Shown in pieces: positions 9,301-17,309 of a DNA stretch of 64,000 bases (positions are counted from its first letter, which is position 1; every line of letters begins with the position of its first letter). The stretch comes from JBBQCW01 sp038319025 (lineage in GTDB: Bacteria; Actinomycetota; Thermoleophilia; Solirubrobacterales; Solirubrobacteraceae). The notes below the pieces were generated by a model. The model saw nothing but the letters and a program-made list of their open reading frames with translations. It was not told the origin of the DNA and did no database searches. The position numbers were made by a program, and so were the translations under genes. The stretch covers positions 62,001 to 126,000 of the forward strand of contig JBBQCW010000004.1 of the NCBI GenBank assembly GCA_038319025.1, read 5' to 3'.

Positions 9301-9750
9301 ACGGACAACGCGGGCAACGTGGCCGCCAAGACCGTCAACTACACGGTGGACCCGGCACCGACGACGGGCGGACCGGTGGTCCGGGGCGGCGTCAAGTTGG
9401 TGACGAGCGGCGGCAGCGCCAGCTTTGTCGTGAACTGCACGGGAACCGATCCGTGCGATGGGACGCTCACGCTGACGACCGTGACCGCCGCTACGCGGGC
9501 GAGTATCGCCGCGACCAAGGCGCTGACGATCGGCAAGGCGACCTACAGCGTCGGGGCGGGCAAGCGGGTGCGGATCCACATCAAGCTGAACGCAACCGGC
9601 CGCAAGCTGCTGCGCCAGCACAACGGCCGCCTGAAGGCAAAGCTGATCATCAAGCCCGCGCACGGGACGCCGACCGTCAAGACGGTGACCTTGCGCGCGC
9701 ACTACAAGAAGGCGACCGCCCCGGCGTTCACCGGGGCGTTCGACGGCTGA
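6397..9750 (+). CDS. Large secreted propeller-repeat protein with three Ig-like domains
   Basis: 1117 residues from ATG 6397, chosen because a signal peptide (basic RARR then a hydrophobic run ending ASASA) follows; the frame is open further upstream but has no homology. Residues about 45-710 hold some 14 repeats of a roughly 45-50 residue unit of the form SGSTVYAGGAF-x2-IGG ... LAAVDT-x-TG-x-A-x2-W-x-P, resembling delta-60/PQQ-like propeller blades. Three Ig-like domains follow (about 727, 830 and 911 onward), with paired Cys in each. A basic beta-rich C-terminal domain of about 130 residues closes the protein. No sortase motif or C-terminal anchor is visible. Probably an exported structural or binding protein; no enzyme motif found. 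It is a paralogue of the protein at 13478. Confidence 0.85.
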   Translation: MRYSVSLCALIHPVRARRILLSAVLVTALSGLGAASASANLAAGSFVFDGGSVNAIVHDGSNTFAGGAFTQELANTGGGLIVPSTGAGTVDPTAFPHVVGDVRAAVSDGSGGWFIGGFFSRVAGVVRTDLAHIKADGTVDPDWDPEPIGGGVLGMALSGSTLYVAGSFTSIGGADRSHLAALSTTTGAATGWDPSPNQTTFGVAVSGSTVYAAGAFTSIGGKTRAQVAAVDMETGQATDFDANVTGGFGLSYYVTVAGSTVYMVGYFDHVGGASRSRLASVDATTGAVTAWNPSPDNYVQKVAVSGSNVYVVGQFNNIGGQPRRALAAVDATTGAATAWHPVLTSDDRLFAVAVSADTVYVGGLMSSAGGEDRRDAAAFDTTTAAVTDWNPGPNGYVDTIALAGSQAYVGGAFTGAGDPIGTVSGLAKLSADGNLQTGFSPNPDGSVSALAASGGMLYVGGDFASIGGQSGTPNLAVLDPATGSPRDWSPGTDGAVKALAVAGSNVYVGGEFSHVGGSSRGYVAAVDVDSGSVTSWDPEADSSVYALAVSGSTVYAGGAFAGIGGSNHAYLAALDTGTGEATTWAPEPDDNVFALALSGSTLYVGGDFGSLGGQTRYYAGAVDTGTGAATGWDPEADSSVYALAVSGSTAYVGGDFENIGGAARNYLAAVDTDTGQATTWDPSGDDDVLAVAVSGATVYAGGAFGSLDQRTTGPYAQLTDPNIDTTPPVTTIDSGPSGPTNDNSPSFTFSATDTGGGPVVRSRSRRVADSSAGLTYECSLDEGDWAACTSPKTFSGLADGSHIFSVRSTDAAGNIDPSPPTRAFTVDTTAPVISVTTPAEGQHVVVGTSVTSVFACADTGGTGVATCTGPAKVDATAVGPHTFTVNATDNAGNAATKTVNYVVDAVADTTAPTITITAPTEGQHFTEDQAVTPVFACADEGGSGVATCAAPTMLDTAALGAHTFTVNATDNAGNVAAKTVNYTVDPAPTTGGPVVRGGVKLVTSGGSASFVVNCTGTDPCDGTLTLTTVTAATRASIAATKALTIGKATYSVGAGKRVRIHIKLNATGRKLLRQHNGRLKAKLIIKPAHGTPTVKTVTLRAHYKKATAPAFTGAFDG

Positions 9751-9756
9751 GCGCCG

Positions 9757-11226
9757 CTACGGAGTGGCCGCGTGGCCGGTCAGCAACGTGGTGGAGGCAC
9801 TACTGGCCGCTCCCGCCGCCTGACTCGCAGCGCCTGCCGCCTGGTCCGCAGTGGCGGCCGCTTGGCTCGCAGCATCGGTGACCTGCTGGACGACAGGCGC
9901 GGCGGCCCCACTGGCTGCGTGGGTGGCGTTCGTGGTGGCGTGAACGACGGTGTGCGTCACGTTGGCCGCGTTGTTGACGACTCCCTGGCCGCTCTGGCGG
10001 GCACGGGAAATGGTGGGCTGGACCACCTGACCCGCTGCGGTGCTGAGGCCGCCGGCCGTCTGGTTCGCACTACCCGCGGCGGCGGTCGCGGGCAGTGCGT
10101 CCGAGCCGGGCGGGATCACGCCCGGCGGGAGCGCAGTGGGGAGAACGCCTGCGCTGGCGCCCCCCGAGGTGGTCGTGGGACCGTGCCCGACAGGGATTCC
10201 TCCGACCCCGGCGCCCGCGCCGCCCAGCAGCGGCGCGCCGGCGACGAGCGTGGTACTCACGTGTCCCGCCGCGGGGCCTGAGCCATCGCGGTCAACCACG
10301 GTGCCGGGGCGTTCGGCGGTGCGGTCGGTGCGGCCGGCGACGAACGAGGCTGCGCCAGTGGCCATCACGAGTGCCGCGACGATGGCCAGTGTTTTGCCGG
10401 ACAGCGCCCCCGCGGCCGCTGCGCCGGCGCCGGCCGCCGCGGTCGCGCCGCCGGCCACGGCGTCTGTGTGGGTGCCGCTCGCTTCGACGATGCGCTCCAG
10501 CAGCGTTCCGGCCGAGGCGGCCGTCAGCGGCGGGAAGAGGCTCGCCAGGTCGCGCTCGCGCGAGGCAATGCCGTCCCGCATCGCGCGGCAATCCCGGCAG
10601 CTGCGCACGTGCGACCGCATATGGCGGGCGCGCAGCACGCGCCCGTCACCATCGGAGATGGCCCGTTGGACCGGCTCACACGTCATATCGCGCCCGACGG
10701 CCGCTTCGTCCAGACCGCGGCGGGCCTCGAAGATCGCCTGCTTGGCCTGCGCCACTGTGACGGTCAGCGCGCCGGCAATCTCCTCGTGGGAGAGTCCACT
10801 GAGCTCGCGCATGATCAGCGCCGAGCGCTGGCGCTCGGGTAGGGCGCCGAGGTCGGTGACCAGTGTCGACAGCCGCTCGCGATCGTCCACCTGGCCGTCG
10901 ATGGATATACCCGCCACATCGTGCTGTGCGTCGAGGTCGGCGGTGGGCCTGCGCCTGCGCAGCAGCGTGATCGACTCGTTGTGGGCTATCCGGAAGAGCC
11001 ACGGCTTCAGCGGTGCCTCCAGCGGCCGGTCGCGCAAGGCCGTAAGGGCCTGGATCATGGTGGTCTGGACCACGTCCTGCGCGTCCTGCTCGTGGTGCAC
11101 GATCGACCGGCAGTAGCGGTACAACGCCGGGCCGTGCCGTTCGAACAGGAGGGTGAACGCGCGCTCGTCGCCGGTCCCCGAGAGGGCGGCCAGATCCTGA
11201 TCCGATTGACGCCGGATGGGCGTCAC
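9757..11226 (-). CDS. ECF sigma factor fused to zinc-finger anti-sigma-like region and membrane anchor
   Basis: 489 residues from GTG 11226, which has AGAGGAG about 10 bases upstream. Sigma region 2 spans about 25-90 (DAQDVVQTTM motif) and region 4 about 115-170. It is followed by C183 ... H206-x3-C210-x2-C213, the HCC pattern of zinc-binding anti-sigma (ZAS/zf-HC2) domains. A membrane helix (about 279-298) comes next, then roughly 190 Ala/Gly/Thr-rich residues that would lie outside the cell. So one chain carries both the promoter-recognition part and what is usually a separate anti-sigma. Release from the membrane by proteolysis or a conformational change is an inference. It ends 6 bases from the convergent secreted-protein gene. 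Confidence 0.9.
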   Translation of the reverse strand: MTPIRRQSDQDLAALSGTGDERAFTLLFERHGPALYRYCRSIVHHEQDAQDVVQTTMIQALTALRDRPLEAPLKPWLFRIAHNESITLLRRRRPTADLDAQHDVAGISIDGQVDDRERLSTLVTDLGALPERQRSALIMRELSGLSHEEIAGALTVTVAQAKQAIFEARRGLDEAAVGRDMTCEPVQRAISDGDGRVLRARHMRSHVRSCRDCRAMRDGIASRERDLASLFPPLTAASAGTLLERIVEASGTHTDAVAGGATAAAGAGAAAAGALSGKTLAIVAALVMATGAASFVAGRTDRTAERPGTVVDRDGSGPAAGHVSTTLVAGAPLLGGAGAGVGGIPVGHGPTTTSGGASAGVLPTALPPGVIPPGSDALPATAAAGSANQTAGGLSTAAGQVVQPTISRARQSGQGVVNNAANVTHTVVHATTNATHAASGAAAPVVQQVTDAASQAAATADQAAGAASQAAGAASSASTTLLTGHAATP

Positions 11227-11377
11227 AATTCGAGCTCCTCTGCTTGACCCTTCTCGCGAACATACTCCGATTACGCATCCAAACGCCCTGAGTCGGGTTC
11301 GAGTTGCGCAAGTAGTCGGACACTCTGCCCGCTGGCGTCGTAGTGCTAAACGCCTCGCCGCGTTGGGGGGTGCCGCT

Positions 11378-13405
11378 TCAGCGCAGCGCGACGATCTTGG
11401 CCGCGGGATGTTTCGTGTGGTTTCCGGCTCCGTCGACGGCTCGGGCGAGGAACGTCCAGGTGCCGCGCTGAAGGTTCGGCAGCTTCAGCGTCCACCGGCC
11501 GGTCGCCGTGAGGATCGCGTCGTGGGTTGAGGCCAACGCCTTCTTGCGGCTCACGTTCTTCAGCTGGGTCCCGACGAAAGCGAGGTAGCGGTGGCCGGTC
11601 TTGCGGTAAGCCGTCACTTTGACGGCGGTGATGCCGGATGTGGGTGAAAGGTCCGCTGCAGTGCCGTGCAGCGTTCGCCAGGCGCTTCGCCGGGCCCGGA
11701 ACTTCCGGCACCGGGCCGCGCTGAATTTCTTGGCGCAGGTCGGCCGGCTGATCGTGACCGCCGGCGGGTACGGGTCCTTGGCCACGGATACCGGGAACGT
11801 CACGTCGCGAGCGTTGCCTAGCACGTCTGCGGAGTGCACGGTGATCGTGTACGCGCCGGGCACGGCGAAAGTGTGCGTGACGTTGCTACCGGTGACCGCC
11901 GGGGTGCCGTCGCCGAAGCTCCACGACGGATCGGCCAGCGAAGACCATAGGTCGCCAAACGACACCGACGCGTGGTACGGCGAGAGGCCAGTGGCGGTGG
12001 CGGGAACGTTGGACGAACGCAGGGCGGGCGCGCCTGCGTCGTAGACAAAACGCTGCTGCAGTTGGGTCGACGGATCGTGGGCGAGAATAAGGACGCTGCC
12101 GTTGCGGTCGGATATCGCAGCGTCCAGTTCCTGTGGAGCGGTCTGGAGAGGCGTGAACGGATCCGCCGCGACGCTCGTGGCCGCCCAGCGGGTCGCCTGG
12201 ATTCCGAAGACGCCGCCCCCGTTGGGCTGCCAGGCGGCGACCGCGTCGGACCCCGAGAACGCGATCGCGCCTCGGTCTCCAAGAGATCCGAGTGATGAGA
12301 CGGCGGCGGGAGCCGACCAAGGAGCGTTGGGTGCGGCACGGATGAGGCCGACGTTGTCGTCGATCGAGCCCTGGTGGTTGTACAGCACGTAGGCGGTGCC
12401 GTTCGGCGCCATGCCCACGGCGAGGGGGTAGCTGCTGGCGCCGCTAGTGACCACCTGCTGCGCCGGTGCCCAGGTCCCGTTGTCGCGAACAGCCGCGAAC
12501 ACGTGAATCGGCGGTATCGAAGACTGCGCAGCCATGATGGCGCGCCCGTCCGGTCCGACCGCCAGATGCGGCTCGCTCCAGTGAGAGGTGCCGAACGGGA
12601 ACACGTCGACCGGGGTGCTCCACAAGCCCCCGGGGTACCGGACACTGGAGTCGAGCTTGTACTTGTCATCTCCCGTCGATGGCGTTGGCTCACCGGCGAA
12701 CTGCTGCCGCCAGGCGACGGTGACCGCCCCCGTGTCGTCCACCCCGACCACGACGTTCCCCGAGTTGTGGGCGGCAGGACTCACATGCACCGGCGCGCTC
12801 CAGCCGCCGGATCCGTGGGTCACCGCGTCAAGTTGCTCCACCGGCGAGACGGCCAGCGGGGTGAGGTAGTGCCCGTAGATGACGGTCGCCGTCCCGTCGG
12901 GCGCGATCGTGGCCGCGATGTCGAGCCCGCCCGATGGGGACTGCGGGACCGACTCCAGGGTCACCGGTGCATCCCAGGCGCCGGCCGGCGAGCGCACTGC
13001 GGCCTTCACGAGAATGGCGGCGCTAGCGGGATCCGGGCCATCGAACGCGATCCATATCGCCACCGCGGAGCCGTCGGCGGCGACGTCGAGCTGGGGCGGG
13101 CTCGCCGGGATGTCCGCCGCGGTCGACGGCATGGTGAACTCCGTCGTCCAGGCCTGGCCGGGGGCCCGGCGGCTGAACGTGAGCTTGCTGGCTATCGGGG
13201 GGACGGTGGAGAGGATGTCGACGTGCCCGGCGACCATCGTGCCGTCACCCGTAAATCCCGGGAGTGTGTCCGTCCACGACGTGGTGTCGGCGGGAAACGG
13301 CGCACTCGCTGTGAATCCGGCGGCCTGGGCGCCGGCGGCGAGGAGGAGCGTCGCGGCCAGGGCGGCCGCGACGGCGCCGGTGCGCAGCGAGCGGGAACGG
13401 AGCAT
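11378..13405 (-). CDS. Secreted protein with PKD domain and seven-bladed-type repeats
   Basis: 675 residues from ATG 13405, chosen because a clear signal peptide follows (Arg-rich start, hydrophobic Ala/Leu run, cleavage near GAQAA) and a TAAGCT -10 box lies 7 bases upstream. The middle has repeats of the kind VAVGPDGRAIMA, VGMAPNGTAYVL and VGVDDTGAVTVAW, typical of repeated beta strands in surface propellers. A PKD domain (WSFGDGTP ... THTFAVPGAYTITV) lies at about 535-600. The last 100 residues contain four Cys in a CAKKFSAARC-like pair and a basic stretch. It is divergent from the gene at 13478 with only 72 bases between. No enzymatic motif recognised. Confidence 0.82.
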   Translation of the reverse strand: MLRSRSLRTGAVAAALAATLLLAAGAQAAGFTASAPFPADTTSWTDTLPGFTGDGTMVAGHVDILSTVPPIASKLTFSRRAPGQAWTTEFTMPSTAADIPASPPQLDVAADGSAVAIWIAFDGPDPASAAILVKAAVRSPAGAWDAPVTLESVPQSPSGGLDIAATIAPDGTATVIYGHYLTPLAVSPVEQLDAVTHGSGGWSAPVHVSPAAHNSGNVVVGVDDTGAVTVAWRQQFAGEPTPSTGDDKYKLDSSVRYPGGLWSTPVDVFPFGTSHWSEPHLAVGPDGRAIMAAQSSIPPIHVFAAVRDNGTWAPAQQVVTSGASSYPLAVGMAPNGTAYVLYNHQGSIDDNVGLIRAAPNAPWSAPAAVSSLGSLGDRGAIAFSGSDAVAAWQPNGGGVFGIQATRWAATSVAADPFTPLQTAPQELDAAISDRNGSVLILAHDPSTQLQQRFVYDAGAPALRSSNVPATATGLSPYHASVSFGDLWSSLADPSWSFGDGTPAVTGSNVTHTFAVPGAYTITVHSADVLGNARDVTFPVSVAKDPYPPAVTISRPTCAKKFSAARCRKFRARRSAWRTLHGTAADLSPTSGITAVKVTAYRKTGHRYLAFVGTQLKNVSRKKALASTHDAILTATGRWTLKLPNLQRGTWTFLARAVDGAGNHTKHPAAKIVALR

Positions 13406-13412
13406 CGGCGCC

Positions 13413-13418
13413 AGCTTA
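13413..13418 (-). promoter_or_regulatory. -10 element, leaderless start of the PKD protein
   Basis: TAAGCT on the minus strand, 7 bases before ATG 13405; transcription would begin at or next to the start codon. Confidence 0.5.
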
Positions 13419-13465
13419 GGGATGCGAGCAGTCCCACTGCGGCGTATGAGGTGGTGTCGTTGCAC

Positions 13466-13471
13466 TACAGT
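13466..13471 (+). promoter_or_regulatory. -10 element, leaderless start of the second propeller-repeat protein
   Basis: TACAGT ends 6 bases before GTG 13478. Its position supports that GTG as the start rather than the in-frame GTG codons at 13451 and 13454. Confidence 0.5.
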
Positions 13472-13477
13472 CGCGGC

Positions 13478-15613
13478 GTGCCCGTCCTGCTGCGACTGAT
13501 CGTCGCGTTCCTGATCGTCGGCGCCGGTGGAGTCATGGCGGTTCCCGCTGAAGCGGCGCCGGTGGTCCCTCCGCACGGCGCGCTCGTGACCGATGAGCCG
13601 ATCACGGATATGGCCCGGCTCGGGGACCGCGTGTATCTCGCGGGAGGCTTCTCGCACATCGGCGAGTACTCCGGGGCAGGCGTTGCGCTCACGTCATCGT
13701 CCGGGGCACTTGACCGTTCGTTCCCGCAGGTCGACGGCCAGGTCTCGGTGGTGATCGGCGACGGAGCCGGCGGGTGGTACATCGGCGGCGATTTTGACTC
13801 CGCCGGGGGCTTCCCGCGCTCGAACCTCGCGCACATCCTGGCCACGGGCACCATCGATGGCGCGTTCGCCCCGAAGGTCGACGGATTCGTCGCCTCGCTG
13901 GTGAGGGACGGAACCTCGCTCTTTTTCGGTGGGGACTTCTCACACGTTGACGGCGTCCCGCGCTCCGGGCTGGCCGCCATCGACACAACCGCGAACACCC
14001 TGCTGCCCTTCGACGCACGCCAGTCGGGCGCCGCCACCGAACTTGCTTTCCTGCCTGCCTCAGACACGCACCCTGCCGTCCTGTACGCAGGGATGGGGCA
14101 GTTGCTCGCGCTGGACCCCGTCACGGGGGACCCGCTTTCCGGGTTCACCTCCGATCTCAACGGCCAGATCTTCTCCCTGGCGACCGACGCGACGCACCTG
14201 TACGTCGGCGGTGACGGGCTGATTGCCGTCAATCCGCTGACCGGCGCACGGGACGCGACCTTCCGTGCGCTGCCGATCAAGTTCGACGGGATATCCGCTT
14301 TTGACGGCGAGGTCTACTTCTTGTCGCGCGTGGGCGGCCGCCTGCTCGCGGGCGGCAGCTTCAATGCGCTGGGCGGTGCAGCCGGCCCGGTCGTCGCCCT
14401 AGATCCGGTGACGGGCTCGGCCGACCGCACCTTCCGCCCGCAGGTCGACGGCAAGGTCTACGACATCGCCGTCACCGGTGACGCAATGTGGGTCGGCGGT
14501 GACTTCACCGCCGCCGGAGGCGCGCCCGCCAACAACCTCGCGCTGCTGGATGTGACCACGGGCCGTCGGGACCAGAGCGTCACGCCGTACCTGGACGACC
14601 AGGTCAACGCCATCGCCCCAGGCGCGGATCGCATCTACGTCGGCGGGCAGTTCTTCATGGCGGGGGCGGTGGCCCGCCATGGTTTCGCCGCCGTCAGCGC
14701 CGCCGGTGCCACACTCGATCCCACCTTCGCGCCCCTGCATCTGCCGGGCGCCGGCACGTTGACTGCGGGTGCGCGCCGACTGTTCCTGGCCCGAACGCAG
14801 TTCGAAGGGTATGACCCGTCCCGCCGCCGCCATCCCTTCCGGACGTCGACGTCCAAGATCGTCGTCATCGATCCGCAGAGCGGCGAAGTGGTCACCACGC
14901 CGCGGCTGGCGCCCGTGCACGATCTGACCGGTCTCGCGGTGACCGGCACAGAGATCTTCGTGGCCCGGCGCCGGCAGGAGAACCGCCGCTTCCCGGCCAA
15001 CGTGATCGATGTTCTCGACGCGGATACCGGTGCCCTGAGGCGCCGGCTGAAGGTTCTGCTTCCCGGCTACATCAGTCGCCTCGCCGCCGGGGACGGGCGC
15101 CTCTACGTGGCCGGGAGCTTCCGGCGTCGTCGCGCCGACGGCCGCCCGGCGAACCTCGCGGTGATGTCGATCAGCCCGCGTACCGGGAAGATCGACAGCA
15201 CGTTTGACCCGCACGCCCACGGCCCCGTCTACGGCCTCGCGCCGACACCCACCCGGCTGTACCTGAGCGGCCTCTTTGATAGGGTCGGCGGCCGGCCCAG
15301 CCACGGCATTGCCGCGGTCGATCCGCGGCTGGGTCACGTGGACGCGCGGTTCGCGCCTGCGCTCAGCGCTGACGCCGTCACCTCATTGCGCGCGCTGCCG
15401 CAGGACCTGTTCGTTCATCGGTACACCTTCAGCACCTCGTTCCGCTCGCTCATGACGGGCATGCCCGATCCGCTCGGCGGCGGTGGCTTGGGGCCGCTGG
15501 TCACCACGGCGGTGGCTACCGCGTCGGGCCTCGGCGTCGCCGCCACCATCGTCACCAAGGTCGGTGGGCAGGATGAGGCATTGCTTTCGTTCTACACACA
15601 GACCGCTCGCTGA
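13478..15613 (+). CDS. Secreted propeller-repeat protein (paralogue of the 6397 gene)
   Basis: 711 residues from GTG 13478, which directly precedes a signal peptide (MPVLLRLIVAFLIVGAGG ... AEAA) and lies 6 bases behind a -10 box. Almost all of the mature part is made of about 50-residue units: RLFLAGSF/LYVGGDF, then a G-x-P/N-x2-LA core, then LDPVTG and a DPTF/FRPQ turn. These match delta-60-like repeats, with some blades carrying extra RRRRADGRPA-type insertions. Unlike the 6397 protein there are no Ig domains. The tail has a Gly-rich, weakly hydrophobic stretch that could be a poor membrane helix. The stop codon sits inside a hairpin shared with the convergent sigma gene. Function unknown; probably cell-envelope associated. 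Confidence 0.8.
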   Translation: MPVLLRLIVAFLIVGAGGVMAVPAEAAPVVPPHGALVTDEPITDMARLGDRVYLAGGFSHIGEYSGAGVALTSSSGALDRSFPQVDGQVSVVIGDGAGGWYIGGDFDSAGGFPRSNLAHILATGTIDGAFAPKVDGFVASLVRDGTSLFFGGDFSHVDGVPRSGLAAIDTTANTLLPFDARQSGAATELAFLPASDTHPAVLYAGMGQLLALDPVTGDPLSGFTSDLNGQIFSLATDATHLYVGGDGLIAVNPLTGARDATFRALPIKFDGISAFDGEVYFLSRVGGRLLAGGSFNALGGAAGPVVALDPVTGSADRTFRPQVDGKVYDIAVTGDAMWVGGDFTAAGGAPANNLALLDVTTGRRDQSVTPYLDDQVNAIAPGADRIYVGGQFFMAGAVARHGFAAVSAAGATLDPTFAPLHLPGAGTLTAGARRLFLARTQFEGYDPSRRRHPFRTSTSKIVVIDPQSGEVVTTPRLAPVHDLTGLAVTGTEIFVARRRQENRRFPANVIDVLDADTGALRRRLKVLLPGYISRLAAGDGRLYVAGSFRRRRADGRPANLAVMSISPRTGKIDSTFDPHAHGPVYGLAPTPTRLYLSGLFDRVGGRPSHGIAAVDPRLGHVDARFAPALSADAVTSLRALPQDLFVHRYTFSTSFRSLMTGMPDPLGGGGLGPLVTTAVATASGLGVAATIVTKVGGQDEALLSFYTQTAR

Positions 15614-15619
15614 GCGGTC
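15601..15619. terminator. Bidirectional hairpin terminator containing a stop codon
   Basis: Perfect 8-bp stem GACCGCTC/GAGCGGTC with a 3-base loop. The TGA of the plus-strand gene (15611-15613) lies within it, and two bases of the minus-strand stop (15618-15620) lie in its right arm. No U-run follows on either strand. Confidence 0.6.
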
Positions 15620-16868
15620 AGCCGGCCCGTCGCCGCTGAAGCTCGGCTCGCTCGATGCTGTTGGTGCTGGCTTCGATCGCCCTGTCGTAGGCGTTCCGCG
15701 CGGCGGCCGAGCCCCCGGCCCGGCGCAGCAGATCGGCGTGCGCCGCGTGGAGCGGGACGTGATGGGCGAGCCGTCGGTCTTCAAGCAGCGGGGCGAGCAC
15801 GATGAGGCCGGCCTGCGGTCCTTCTGAAAAACCGACGGCGACTGCGCGGTTGACCTCGATGACCGGCGACGGGGCCAAGGCCGCGAGTTCGCCGTACAGG
15901 GCGGCGATGCGAGCCCAGTCAGTGTGCTCGGCGTCGGGTGCGCGGTCGTGTTCGGCCGCGATCGCCGCCTGCAGTTGGTAGGGACCCGGACGGCCCAGGC
16001 GCAGCGCGAGGGCCAAGGCCGCGGTTCCGGCGGCTACCAGGCCTGCGTCCCATCGGTCGCGGTCCTGTTCGTCCAGCGGCACGTAGCGTCCGGCCGCGTC
16101 CACTCGGGCGGGCGCCCGCGCGTGCGTGAGGCGTATCAACGCGAGCAGTCCGAGAGCTTCGGCGTCGTCGCGCAACAGGTCGGCTACGAGCGCGGCCAGC
16201 CGGAGCGCCTCGTCACATAGTTCGGCGCGTACGAGTCGCTCGCCGCCGGTGGCCTGGTAGCCCTCGTTGAACACGAGGTACAGGACGGTCAGCACGCCAG
16301 CCGTCCGCTCGGGTAGATCGCTCTCGCGCGGCACCCGGTAGGGGATGCCGGCCGCCGCGATCTTGCGCTTGGCGCGCACGATTCTCTGGGCCATCGTCGG
16401 GTCGGCGACGAGGAACGCCCGCGCGATCTCCGCCGTACTCAGCCCGCCGAGCATCCGTAGGGTCAGCGCCACCTGGGCCTCGGGAGCCAGCGCTGGGTGG
16501 CAGCAGGTGAAGATGAGACGCAGTCGGTCGTCCTGCACGGGTCCCTCCTCCTCGATGTACTCGTCGGCCGCGCCCGCCTCCAGGCGGGTCAGCCGCTCCA
16601 AGGCGACCGCGCGGTTGGTCTGTGACCGCTCGCGCCTCAGCCGGTCGATCGCCCGCCGCCGCGCCGCCGTGGTCATCCATGCCCCTGGGCGCTCGGGCAC
16701 GCCGTCGCGGGGCCACGTGGCCAGCGCATCCGCCAGCGCGTCCTGAAGAGCGTCCTCGGCCAATCCGACGTCCCCGCCGAGATGGCGGGCCAGCGTGGCC
16801 AGCACGGCCGGACCCTCCTCACGGAAGGCCCGGCCCACGGCGTCGGCGGTCGTCGCGTCTGCTGTCAC
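15618..16868 (-). CDS. ECF42-type RNA polymerase sigma factor with C-terminal TPR-like extension
   Basis: 416 residues from GTG 16868. Region 2 (AFREEGPAVLATLARHLGG, then DALQDALADAL) and region 4 (VALTLRMLGGLSTAEIARAF) are at about 10-180. A 230-residue helical extension follows, with FNEGYQA, SPVIEVNRAVAV and a repeat-like end; this length and extension define the ECF42/DUF6596 group. In that family the partner is a neighbouring DGPF (YCII-like) protein, found here immediately upstream: its TAG stop overlaps this GTG by one base (TAGTG), so translation is probably coupled. There is no anti-sigma gene beside it, as is usual for the group. Target promoters unknown. Confidence 0.92.
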   Translation of the reverse strand: MTADATTADAVGRAFREEGPAVLATLARHLGGDVGLAEDALQDALADALATWPRDGVPERPGAWMTTAARRRAIDRLRRERSQTNRAVALERLTRLEAGAADEYIEEEGPVQDDRLRLIFTCCHPALAPEAQVALTLRMLGGLSTAEIARAFLVADPTMAQRIVRAKRKIAAAGIPYRVPRESDLPERTAGVLTVLYLVFNEGYQATGGERLVRAELCDEALRLAALVADLLRDDAEALGLLALIRLTHARAPARVDAAGRYVPLDEQDRDRWDAGLVAAGTAALALALRLGRPGPYQLQAAIAAEHDRAPDAEHTDWARIAALYGELAALAPSPVIEVNRAVAVGFSEGPQAGLIVLAPLLEDRRLAHHVPLHAAHADLLRRAGGSAAARNAYDRAIEASTNSIERAELQRRRAG

Positions 16869-17200
16869 TACATCTCCAGTACGGGGCGTACTTCGACCGA
16901 GCCACGTCCCACGTTGGGCATCTTCGCCGCCCAGTCCAGGGCCACGTCCAGATCCGGGACGTCGACGACGTAGTAGCCGCCGAGCAGCTCGCGGGTCTCG
17001 GCGAACGGCCCGTCGGTGACCAGGCGCTCGTGGTCGCGGACCCGTACGGTGGTCGCGGTGTCGATGCCTTGCAACCCGGCACCTTCGAGCATCTGCCCGG
17101 CCTGGGCGAGCTCCTGGGAGATCTTCCCCCACTCGGCGCTCGTCTCCTCGCTCGGCGTGTGCTCGGGGTCGAGGTAGATCAGCAGCATGTACTTCGCCAT
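16868..17200 (-). CDS. DGPF/YCII-related domain protein, ECF42 partner
   Basis: 110 residues from ATG 17200, with GGAGG about 6-11 bases upstream. It contains the family signature DGPFAETRELLGGYYVVD and the N-terminal strand KYMLLIYLD. Proteins of this family form small dimeric ferredoxin-like folds and are co-transcribed with ECF42 sigma factors; their biochemical role is not established. The one-base stop/start overlap with the downstream sigma factor supports a single functional unit. Intergenic 17201-17309 upstream shows the ribosome binding site and nothing else I can name. Confidence 0.9.
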   Translation of the reverse strand: MAKYMLLIYLDPEHTPSEETSAEWGKISQELAQAGQMLEGAGLQGIDTATTVRVRDHERLVTDGPFAETRELLGGYYVVDVPDLDVALDWAAKMPNVGRGSVEVRPVLEM

Positions 17201-17309
17201 GGTGTCCTCCGGTGGGATCGTGGCCGGCGAGGGATTCGTCGGCGTTCGATCAGTCGACGGAGCTGATGGTCGCGGATCGACAGTCCCCCGTCGAGTTGGC
17301 GCGTAGGCG

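Noticed and set aside
11290..11310. GGGTTCGAGTT, resembling a tRNA T-loop
   Set aside because: No acceptor stem or anticodon arm can be folded around it.
12374..13477. In-frame upstream extension of the 13478 gene
   Set aside because: It lies opposite the PKD protein gene. The leaderless -10 and the signal peptide both point to 13478.
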